Shown here one piece after another: positions 44,783-55,900 of a stretch of 64,000 bases of DNA. Position numbers and translations under genes: made by a program. Within the stretch, counting starts at the first letter, position 1. Each line of letters opens with the position of its first letter. The notes beneath the pieces are model-generated. The model searched no databases. It was not told where the DNA came from and was given only the letters and a program-made list of their open reading frames with translations. The stretch is from positions 27,804,118 to 27,868,117 of the forward strand of contig OX463780.1 of the NCBI GenBank assembly GCA_949825025.1, read 5' to 3'. The stretch comes from Siphlonurus alternatus. Lineage: Eukaryota > Arthropoda > Insecta > Ephemeroptera > Siphlonuridae.

Positions 44783-44923
44783 GGGTGCGATTCACAAAGC
44801 AGTTAGCCAGGTTTCTAACCACGTTTAGCTGAACCACGTTTAACAATACCTGTTTTACGTGTTAAACCACCTAGTTGGACGTGGTTAAGCTAAACGTGGC
44901 TAACTGCTTTATGAATCGCGCCC
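44783..44923. mobile_element. Palindromic MITE, GATTCACGAAGC family, copy B
   Basis: The ends GGGTGCGATTCACAAAGCAG and CTGCTTTATGAATCGCGCCC are inverted, with GCCAGGTTTCTAACCACG inside as in the 14235-14373 copy. ATT flanks both sides. Confidence 0.8.
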
Positions 44924-46302
44924 ATTAAATATAATATAGTATGAATTAATAGAAATGTGTATTTTAAAATTGAATTAAGTTTAATATAAAAATGATAGTT
45001 TACTAGCCTACTCTCAATGAAAATATTTATGAAAAATGTAGCATTTTTTCATAAAAAATATAAATTATTTGAAAATGTTAACTATTACCCGAAACATCAT
45101 ATTTTAACAAACTCTAAAACAAAGCTTTACTCGAAAATACGTTATTCTATAATGTAAATTATTTACCTCTTTAATTGACGGTATAAGTATACATGCAGGT
45201 ATAATAGCGAGCCTGAGGGGGCAGTGTAAACCGCGACCCGAGTCTATAGGATCACGTGCGGTGATATACGTGGGTGAAATTAGCCAACCCCTCTCATGGA
45301 GGGACGAAATCTCTATCAAGTACAAAATTGTTCATAAAGCTCATTTTTATATGATGCAGTACTGAGAAAATTTATAAATGCATGTACGGTATTATATTTT
45401 AATGTATGCATAGTCTTATCACGCTGCGAGTCAGCTAATCCCCAGTCACGTCAAATATTCATTGTTATTAGTCGCTACAATGATTTATTGTTAGTATATA
45501 AGATTCATTTTATTATCTTACAAAATGATATGATGAAACATAGTAGTATGAAGGTTATATTGTAAAGTAAAATTTCAGAGTTTTGCTTGAAGCTATTATG
45601 AAAAAATAAAGTATAATTTGTAAAGTTATATGAGTAAATAAGGTCGGATTTTGTACTCTTTAATGTTGAAGGATGAAACGTATTTTAGTACATAATATAC
45701 TGTTAATGCTTTAAGTATAATACTCGTAAAAAGTACACCTAGTAGCTGCAAGTACGGTAAAAAGGAAAGATAAAAATGTTGTGAATTATTCCTCTTAAAG
45801 TAAGTAGATAGTATGGTAGAGATATCAAGACCTTAATTGGGCTAGACAATGTAACAAAAAATATTAATCAACTTCTTATTTACTGTAAAATATTATCTTC
45901 TCGTCTGCATATTGCATATTATAGCATGCATATTATATTTAATATATATAAATTAATTAAGGTACAAGACCTTGTAAAAATTAATAAAGTATTACACATT
46001 CAGTTTAAAAAACTTACCTGCATCATGTAATCAATAATGAACAAATATTGATATACTACTAATTAACTTTAATTAATTAAACATAAAATAGTGTTGGTAG
46101 TGTAAATTATATAAACGTCTTATGAAATGAAATATGCTCATAATTAATAAATTATTGCAGTTAAGGTTATTTTCCTATATATCTGGCTGCACAGTAACTG
46201 AGAACGGTTCAAAAGTTTGTTTTCATCTTATGCATAATAATACGTATATAGAACTTCATTTAAAACTGAAAAAAAAAATCTTATTAATTAGTGAATAAAA
46301 AT

Positions 46303-47495
46303 AGGCGAGGAAGCGCAGAGCTCTAGCTGCTAAATTAAGCGAGTAACTGGCAAGTGGCGTTCTACAGGCTGGATTGATTTTTAATTGATAATAGGTATAT
46401 TTAGGAGTTCCCAAAAAAAAGTTGGCCAAAGTCGGCCCATGGCATCATCCCGGATTTACGGGTTTTTTGAAAATATGGAAAAAAATTATTATCTCCGAAA
46501 CCAACACACTTGCAGGAATTAAGACTACATTATTAAAACGCCCGTGCTTTAAGCTTTTTAGAAATGTAATTTTATTTTGAATCCAACCAAAATTTTGTCC
46601 CGAAAGTCATGTTTTTTCAAATTTGGAATTTAATTTTCTTCTCATTTTGAGAATAACTAAAAAAACTTTAGGTTTTTGAGAAAAATGGTTCATTTGAATC
46701 TTGTAGCCTACATCATCACCAACATTTTGATGTATCGTACGTCTTGATTGAAAAAACCAAACTCAAAATATCGGGACGAATGTACGCTCAGGTGATCGTG
46801 TGTTTACATGCATGTTCCTATGCTATAATGTTATAGCTAACACCTTGTTTCAAAGCATTGAACGCTACAATATTGCACAGAATCATAATATTGATCAATT
46901 CAATAACAATTTTGGTTTTGAAAATAAAAATTTCGAAAATCCAAAAATCCGGGACACTCAAAAAACCCGATTTTTTTGTTATTTTTTAAAAAAACCGATA
47001 AATATACACGCTAGCTCAAATTTGTGACCATTAAAAATTATCTACAAAAATTTCCTGAACATTATAATGTTAAATGCTGGTAATTTCAATTTTTTCCTCA
47101 TGGCATATTATAGTATGCTATAATATATTACTTATTTTATGTCACATTTTTCTTAATAATCTTTATAATTTATAATTATCATTTTAATTTTGTGCTATAT
47201 AATATGGTCCTCACAATATGCATAATATGCAGTATAGGTCTTCATGAATTTGATCTGCACTAGTAGAATAATTAATTATATACATTGAACTTAATAATAA
47301 TATATAATATTTTCGTATAGAATTAAGCAAATAAACGTGCACTCAAAATTTTATCATACAATATAGTAACAAAATAGGGATATTATGAAATTATACTTCA
47401 TCAGTCTTGTTAGATGTAATAATAATTATGTGCATTATGTTTGAAATATCTTATGGTACTATATAAAAGCGAATATTTTATTTGAATTTGTACCA
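46303..47495 (+). repeat. Left arm of the large palindrome
   Basis: Contains AGGAGTTCCC near its start, then a run of T/A-rich sequence with several CCGGGA/TCCCGG-like patches. The 75-codon open frame at 46800-47027 (starts MFTCMFLCYNVI in one reading) has no recognised relative and is probably not a gene. Confidence 0.9.
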
Positions 47496-48102
47496 ACTGT
47501 GTCTTTAATTAGAATTATTTTATAATTCACTTTCAAAATAATATTCGTTGAATTTGAATTCTTCATGATTTGATTTTTAACAAGAGTAAAAGTAATAACT
47601 ATATAATACACGAACACTGTATTTGTTGAACGTACATGCCATGACACATCTATAATACTATTAGTAATGAAACTAACGCATTGTATATAGCATGATAATA
47701 TTTAAATAATTTGTTTTTACGATGCAGATCAAATTCAATTGACGCATGAGAACCATTACACTTTCTTTTACAGATTGCGGTTAATGCGGATAAATAGTAA
47801 ATGTTAACTCAGTACGTTGTATGATAAAATATAGACCTGTGCCATCATGTTAAAAAAAAATCCATACTATATGACATGTGTACGTGCTTCTGCTGATGAA
47901 TATACGAAGTATATTATATTTATTACGTATATTTTTATCAAATACTAAAATTAGTTCTGGACACAGAATTTGAATTTTGAGATCGAAATTATTACACTAA
48001 TATAAATGAAAATATCCGACGGTATAACATGTGATAAGATCTAAATTACAAAATAAAGGATATTAATTTAAAATTATATGTACTGTAGGCAAATAAATTG
48101 CA

Positions 48103-49255
48103 TGGTACAATTCAAATAAATTATTCGCTTTAATATAGCACCATAAGATATTTCAAACATAATGCACATAATTATTATTACATCTAACAAGACTGATGAA
48201 GTATAATTTCATAATATCCCTATTTTGTTACTATATTGTATGATAAAATTTTGAGTGCACGTTTATTTGCTTAATTCTATACGAAAATATTATATATTAT
48301 TATTAAGTTCAATGTATATAATTAATTATTCTACTAGTGCAGATCAAATTCATGAAGACCTATACTGCATATTATGCATATTGTGAGGACCATATTATAT
48401 AGCACAAAATTAAAATGATAATTATAAATTATAAAGATTATTAAGAAAAATGTGACATAAAATAAGTAATATATTATAGTATACTATAATATGCCATGAG
48501 GAAAAAATTGAAATTACCAGCATTTAACATTATAATGTTCAGGAAATTTTTGTAGATAATTTTTAATGGTCACAAATTTGAGCTAGCGTGTATATTTATC
48601 GGTTTTTTTAAAAAATAACAAAAAAATCGGGTTTTTTGAGTGTCCCGGATTTTTGGATTTTCGAAATTTTTATTTTCAAAACCAAAATTGTTATTGAATT
48701 GATCAATATTATGATTCTGTGCAATATTGTAGCGTTCAATGCTTTGAAACAAGGTGTTAGCTATAACATTATAGCATAGGAACATGCATGTAAACACACG
48801 ATCACCTGAGCGTACATTCGTCCCGATATTTTGAGTTTGGTTTTTTCAATCAAGACGTACGATACATCAAAATGTTGGTGATGATGTAGGCTACAAGATT
48901 CAAATGAACCATTTTTCTCAAAAACCTAAAGTTTTTTTAGTTATTCTCAAAATGAGAAGAAAATTAAATTCCAAATTTGAAAAAACATGACTTTCGGGAC
49001 AAAATTTTGGTTGGATTCAAAATAAAATTACATTTCTAAAAAGCTTAAAGCACGGGCGTTTTAATAATGTAGTCTTAATTCCTGCAAGTGTGTTGGTTTC
49101 GGAGATAATAATTTTTTCCATATTTTCAAAAAACCCGTAAATCCGGGATGATGCCATGGGCCGACTTTGGCCAACTTTTTTTTGGGAACTCCTAAATATA
49201 CCTATTATCAATTAAAAATCAATCCAGCCTGTAGAACGCCACTTGCCAGTTACTC
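48103..49255 (-). repeat. Right arm of the large palindrome
   Basis: Reverse-complement copy of the left arm, close to 99% identical where I compared by eye. The inner 40 bp differ more (small A/T changes and a one-base indel), so divergence rises toward the spacer. Confidence 0.9.
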
Positions 49256-49283
49256 TTAAAATTTCTCCATCGTTTCCTCGCCT

Positions 49284-51864
49284 AAAATACTCACATGAAT
49301 GTGAATTTTTATTTTGCATGCCTGCATATAAATAAATTGATACAATTAAAATTTATAAAATATATTTAAATTATATTTTATTATTGATATTTGTTACAAT
49401 ATTATTTTTCGTATCCATAAATGTTACAAACCACGGTTAAGATTATATTGACAAGTACATGTATTTAAGTACAAATTTTTGAGAATTTAATAAAAAAATA
49501 TTTCCATTTTAAATTAAGAACAAACTATGGATGTCAATCGTTCGTTGTTTCTTTTGTTTTCATTAAAACCTTCTCTTGCACTTCAAAGCAACCATTTCTT
49601 TTTTACTATTTTTTCATCATGTCGAATTCAATTAAACCTTGCTTTATCTTTGCACCAAAGTACTTTCACAAACAGACAGTAATGTACTTTACTCAGCACC
49701 ACACTATTTGGCATTGAATCGATACAAAGGACCAAAAGGAATGTATTAGACTTTATCCTACTTTATGTTACACCATATTAGATAATTTATTAAGTATTTT
49801 ATATTATGTAACTCTAACCTTAAGTAGTTCTACATTAGATGGGTTAAGGTATATAGCCGAGGGCGCTGAGGTAATGTAAATTTTCTCTTGGTTATATTCC
49901 TGTAATTATCACACGACGCAATCCTGAGACATTTATATGGGACTCACGTTAATTCACATTTAGGTGTTAGCCTTTATACTTATACTACTTGAAAGTGAGA
50001 AATTACGTATAGGCACGCCTCGATAAAATTATAAATTTATTGGTAGTAGGAAGAGGGGTACTTATTACTATGTAATGTCAATTGTCGTAACAAGTATTAA
50101 TTTGTCTATGTTTAAACTGACATGAATTACCCCTTTTGTAATAAATATTAGAAGATAAATAGTATTTTCTTCGCCTCTCTTCCGAAATAATAAGCTGAAT
50201 CAAATGCAATAATGGGTAACTATTTTACCTGTATAAGCTTAAAATTGCACTTATATATTAAATTAAGACGCAAGGAGAGTACCTTATATATAAAGACAAT
50301 ATGCATGAGAGAACATCAACTTACAAGTTGGCGTCATACAAATAAAAGTATATTAAAATGGTGTAATACGACTGAATGAAAAGTAACTTTGTCACCTCAA
50401 GCCCTCGGAATGTCTCGCTACATTTTAAATCCTGTAAAGTATGCAACCTTCTTTTCTTATATGCACGACAAATAACATAACGCAAAAGGCGCAACGTTTT
50501 TTTATTTTTTTTTTTTTCTTACGGTGATATAACGCTAAAAAAAATGTATCAATATTTTTTCTTCCTTAAAACAACAATAATAAATTTTCTAGTCGGATAT
50601 TTTGACTGTTATTTTTCATTTTTTTTCTGCAACTTTGTACGTACTGTACAGTGTATATTGGAATCAATGTGACGACTTCTTTGTCAACAAGACTGCTGTC
50701 GACGATTCCACCAAGCTGTTACTGATTACGTGATACAGAGAGCAGAGAGATCTAGAAAACAACAAATAACCTTTGCTACCGTAAAGTTCTGATGTTTCAA
50801 TAGAGTTTTTAATACTTGCTTTGTATTATACATGATTTTATTATATAAGATTCAATTAAAATGAAATAAAATTTATCAATGCATTTTGTTGTTTTAATTT
50901 GTTTTGAAATATAATTTGTTGCAATCGAAAAAAAATACATTGATGGTGTTATTATTTTAATTTTGCTTTCAATTATAATTTTATAGTGATATTTAATAAT
51001 ATGTTGTTATACTTGTTATTATTTAAATAATGTATTTTATTAATGTATATAATATAATGTAAATAATATTTTTTATTTATGGACATAATTCTTTTATGAA
51101 ATTTATACGAATAATAACAAAGAAAATAGTTAATAATGAAGCCTCCAAAAAATATGTATTTTAATTCAGTATAATACACAGTTCACATTAATATTAAAAT
51201 TTACATCAATAAAATCTAAATGAAACCATTAATTTTATACATTTAAATTTTTTTGCCACTTTATTTTATATTCATATATTACAAAATATCAAAAGTAATT
51301 AAAGAGAACATTCATTATTCAGAAAGAGAGGGAAAAAATCAACGTTTTTTTTTTTTTTAAATTTAAATTATTAACTGTTCACAAACTGTTAAAATAAAAA
51401 AGGGTCTACTGAGAAATGTAAATACATGTTTCGTAGTTAATTGTGTCGGCACCACTACGAAGCAAATTTGTGGGCCCCATTTCATCAAAGCACCGCTGCC
51501 AGCTTGTTACCCAACTGAGGTGGAAATTGTAATATCCGGTGCCTTGTTTCATCCCACAAGTAGCAATTTTGTTTTTCAGGGAAATTTTTAGACACTTCGT
51601 ACAAACTTTGTAAAAAAAAAAAAATGTAACATAGATATTAGGGTGCACGTTAATTTTATTATTTTGCATGCAGTAAAAATAAAAATACTAATAAGCACGA
51701 TTCACGAAGGGAAATTATAGCCAGATTTCTCACTAACCATATAGATTTGTATGTACTCAATGACGAATACTCAGAAACCTGGATATCTTTCTGGTTCGTG
51801 AATCGCTATACCAATTTAATTACGGATGTCCATAGTTGCGGTTAGGTGCAAGAATGGGCTTGCC
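49284..51864. other. Gene-free AT-rich stretch
   Basis: Nothing coding is supported. 51421-51600 is GC-richer and unexplained: on the minus strand it stays open through WVTSWQRCFDEMGPTNLL, suggestive of an old interspersed repeat. The diverged MITE at 51695-51806 lies at the end. Confidence 0.45.
51695..51806. mobile_element. Palindromic MITE, GATTCACGAAGC family, diverged copy
   Basis: Left GCACGATTCACGAAGG and GCCAGATTTCTCAC; right CAGAAACCTGGATAT and GGTTCGTGAATCGC in inverse order. Confidence 0.6.
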
Positions 51865-52316
51865 CAGGGCTAATCCTCTACAGGGCTAATCCTCTATTGA
51901 AGCGGGTAAAGTCACTCAAGACCGTTACAAAAAAAATTGGATTGTTGAAATTTGTAAACAACACGCAAATAACCCTTTTTTAACCAATAGGAAGGCGTTT
52001 CAGCAAAACGGGTTATTTCTAAGCCAATCAGAATTCAGAATTGGGCCTCCATAAGCCGGAAGGGAGTGACTATACCCCCTACAATAGAGGATTAGCCCTG
52101 ATCCTCTATTGAACCGCGCGGGTAAAGTCACTCACGACCGTTACAAAAAAAATTGGATTGTTGAAATTTGTGAACAACACGCAAATAACCCCTTTTTAAC
52201 CAATAGGAAGGCGTTTCAGCAAAAAGGGTTATTTCTAAGCCAATCAGAATTCAGAATTCGGTCTCCATAAGCCGAAAGGGAGTGACTATACCCCCTACAA
52301 TAGAGGATTAGCCCTG
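51865..52316. mobile_element. hAT-like MITE in tandem (two units), with 8-bp target-site duplication
   Basis: Termini CAGGGCTAATCCTCTA and TAGAGGATTAGCCCTG are perfect inverted repeats, and GGCTTGCC occurs immediately outside both ends (51857-51864 and 52317-52324). The CAGGG terminus and 8-bp duplication fit the hAT superfamily. Inside are two units of about 210 bp (from 51881 and from 52098), each with GGGTAAAGTCACTCA, CCAATAGGAAGGCGTTTCAG and GGGAGTGACTATACCCCCTA. An extra partial terminus stands at 51865-51880. No transposase. Confidence 0.9.
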
Positions 52317-52626
52317 GGCTTGCCTAAACTTCTCCGCAATAAAACTAATTTCTATTCTACAATAGTTTTCTTTTTCGGTAATGAGTATTATAATCACCTT
52401 ATTTTCATACGCGGAGATATTTTTTAGCTTTGATTCTACATATACATGAATGTTTCAAAAAAAAAAAAAAAAAATCGATACAATCATTTATGTTTTTTTA
52501 ATAATGTGTCGATCATAAGGGATGATTTGGGGTGTATATTTATGTGATACAAACATAAACATACTATTGAAAAGTAGAAAAAGTATAGAGTAAAAGTATC
52601 CAAACTAAGACAGAGCTAGGTATAAA

Positions 52627-52954
52627 TCAAGGACTATATATTGGGAGGACGGCCTATATAGGACAACTTATTGAAGAACCTCGATACTCGACAATTCTCG
52701 CCAACCTTCGGGGAAGTCCGCTAAATGAGCCACGTGCTCGGGCGGTTTCTTTGAGGACGTCAAAGATTTGACAGCTTGACAGATTTGACAGATGGCTAAT
52801 AAAGCGGCATCTTTGACCGCGGTATCTTTGTAGCCGACTCTAGGCCAATCAAATGCGCTAGAAAAGTCAAGGTCGTGACGTCACTGGGTTGAAAAAATGG
52901 TGGCGCATTGGTGGCAAAAAAGTTAGGCCGTCCTCTTGTATATAGTCCTTGATG
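52627..52954. mobile_element. MITE-like element with CAAGGACTATATA termini
   Basis: The left TCAAGGACTATATATTGGGA, followed by GGACGGCCTA, is matched on the opposite strand at the right end by CATCAAGGACTATATACAAG and then GGACGGCCTA. GGTATAAA lies directly outside at 52619-52626 and 52955-52962, a probable 8-bp target-site duplication, which would again suggest a hAT-type element. The interior is GC-richer and includes a TTTGACAG repeat. No coding capacity. Confidence 0.8.
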
Positions 52955-52962
52955 GGTATAAA

Positions 52963-55900
52963 TAACACAAAATGATTACACTTTCTGATAAGTTATAAAC
53001 GTAAGTGATTGCCAACTATTATAGAATGATTTAATTTCAATATTGTTTCAGTTTTTATATAGTAATGATATTTTGATATTTTTTAATTTTTTTTTATAAG
53101 TCATACGTTTTTTGATCATTAAAAAGTTTATATTCTGTATTGTAATGCGTGTTTCTTTTTATTTTCTCAAAAGCATAATCATTAAGACAATGGAGATCGT
53201 TAAAATGGAAAATGTAATGAGCTGAACAATGTGCACACTCTATCTAAGTATACTTGGCACAAAAAAATATACGAAGGATAAAAAAACATTTGTAAAAAAA
53301 CACAAGTGCGTGAAGAAAAAAAGCCTTTTGAATATTGTTATATTCTAATTAGGTAAAAATGTACAATGTTACTTAAAAGAAAAATAATACTTTTATAGGA
53401 ACTATTACATGTTTAGTTCATCAATTCTTTATCTGTTTGCTAGGAATAAAATTCTAAGAAGCAACAAGGAATAACGAAAAATATTGTATGACAGAGAGAA
53501 AAGGGGGTGGGGGCGTAATCGGTAAGGCTCAAAAAGCGAAGAACTCCCACACACAAGCCGATTTCTCTTTTAATTTGATATTTGCTTATTGCTTATTAGT
53601 GTTACAGCGAGAATATACTCGAACATATTCATTAAAATATAAAATATGAAAACATCATTCTTGTTTCAGGCAAGCTTATTAAAAGATCCGTGGCAAAGAA
53701 ATTACTTTAATATTTTGATCTTTACAGCTCTTAAAATAACGAAATAAAATGTAAAGCTAAATTAAGAAATTACTTAATTATGAAAATGGGTACTTTAATT
53801 TATCTCTTTACATTTGTGATAATTAAGAAACAGATGAAGTAAATTAAAATGTATTAACATAGATTAAAATTTTCTTACTTAATATTATATATTATATAAT
53901 AAAACCATATCATTCCAAAAACTTTTGAGTTAATTTTGAAATAAAATTTATACATTACACAAACATAACTTCCGTTAGTTTTTGCTAGATAAAAGCTTAT
54001 TCATATTACAATTAAGCTTATATATGAAAAGAGAAAAGACTATTTTTTTTAGGCCAGAAAAGCCTAGGGTTTAAATATGAACTTTTGTAACTGACCCCTC
54101 TTCTTTTTTGGCTTATAACAAGCTTGTTTTACACACCAAGAAACTTTATGTGTGTACAAAAGTTAGTACAAACAATATTGCTGGTGGACCACAGAATGGG
54201 TGACGGTTGCCTGCGGGGTCACTTTGTCACTGGTTTGGTTCCCCCATCTCTCTCTCTCTCCCTAGTATTATATATATACATTGAAGCAAAGTGGATGTAT
54301 GGATCTGAAGACCGCAGACGCCACCGCAAATTTACATTCATCATCCCTCTACACTGTCCTCTGTCTATGTACACCTGGCAGGCTTATAATCATAGAGCCT
54401 GCTGCATTTGTGTAATTTGTTATGACGTCAGACTTATACAGAGAGTAATTTTACTCATATTTTTATGTCAATTAAATATATGAGCTTGTCATTTCCTTTA
54501 ATAAATTACAAAATCATTAATATCACTAGAAGCTGGAAGGAAGGGGGCTACTAATTAACCATGCTATTATATTTTTACCCTTAAATTATGATAGCTGGAC
54601 AAATTTCTAATTATACATAGAAAGTCCATAGATACTGTAGATTAATACATCCTGTGGTTGCTATACTTTTATTTAAATGGAATAAATCCATAAAATATAT
54701 TATAAATGTGTATTTATTACAGCAAAGTTTAGGTAAGCCTATTGATTCTTACATCTACATGAGAAATTATTTTGAAACTAAAGATTGTTCACTATATTTA
54801 ATCTATAAAATCTATTTAAAATAGCAGTTAATTAAATACTGCAAATACAAATAAATATAGTTGATTTTTTAAATACCATATTATATGTACAGATTTATGT
54901 ATTATATTATATATACGAATATACTATATTATAAGCTTATCCTTTACAGCGTTTAAAAAAATGCAACCCAACTTACGTCGCCTAGAGGTTAGGCAAGTTT
55001 GTCAGCATCAAAACTGAGAACGAGAGGATTAAGTTTAAGACTTACGAGGCCATTGCACCTGCCACATAAATTTCAGGTGCTGAACAAGTTGCTTAACTTC
55101 ACGTCGAGATAATCTGGCAGCCAAAATTTTGTATTAATATACAGAGTACATGGACTTAATGTGTAAATGCTAAATTATGGGGTGCCAGTTAAAATTTATT
55201 AAGCTACTCTATGGTACGTTAAATTAATTTATAATAGAGAGAAAAAAATGAGGCAAATTTTCAATTGCAATGCATAAATACCACAGTAATATCGTGAATT
55301 TGCATGTACGTGCTATATAGAGCTTGAGGCTTTCTAGCACTACATATATAGACATAGCGGCAGTTTAATCAACATAAAACCACGAGAGAGAGAGAGAGAG
55401 AGAGAAAAAAAAAATTATATATGCATATCAATATTGAATATATTATACTCTGAGGTAAATTTAATCACCTTTAATAGTTTATGTTAATCATATTATAAGC
55501 TATATAGAATAATGCTAATGATAATTGGATTTTATTTAACATTTTACTATTATATTATTAAAAATTAATTATTTTATCACGATGGTGGTTATTAATTATA
55601 ACTATAACCTCAAAGCTTTTTAGGGTAAATTAATTTTCACTTTAATGATGAGTAATTAATTCGGTATGTGCTGTAAATTGGGAATGTGGTTTTAATATAT
55701 TAGTGTTTTATAAATATATACCAGAAATATTGGTCACATAAACCATGCAAATTTTTATTGATTTAGTAATTTTTAGATATCACACTGCCCATACAGTATA
55801 GTAATTTTATTCACACTGTATAGTATTACTATCATCATGCGCAAAGCATAAAAAAGGACAGAACAAAAGCGAAAAGGTGTGCACTTTGTCTTTCGTAAAT

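Larger units (their letters stand above)
41806..46302. other. Gene-free stretch with microsatellite and hairpin elements
   Basis: An acceptor-like CTACAG at 43679-43684 precedes an open stretch to 43880 (reading TFADIDFATSLYQICLFES) that could be a coding fossil, but nothing around it supports a gene. 45205-45310 is GC-richer and unexplained. MITE-like elements lie at 44603-44710 and 44783-44923. Confidence 0.45.
46303..49283. repeat. Large palindrome: two ~1.15-kb inverted arms around a ~0.6-kb spacer
   Basis: The left arm is about 46341-47495 and the right arm 48103-49255, in inverse orientation with a constant coordinate sum of about 95597. A 228-base open frame at 46800-47027 recurs without any change at 48570-48797 on the other strand. 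A visible mismatch is TATAGTATGC against TATAGTATAC. Weak similarity (AGGCGAGGAA) continues to 46303 and 49283. The spacer 47496-48102 is not palindromic. No known transposase or target-site duplication was seen. It could be a foldback transposon, an inverted segmental duplication or a long hairpin-RNA locus. Confidence 0.9.

Noticed and set aside
46800..47027. 75-codon frame MFTCMFLCYNVI... present twice
   Set aside because: It is present twice only because it lies in both palindrome arms. It has no recognised domain and a low-complexity Asn/Phe composition, so it is not called as a gene.
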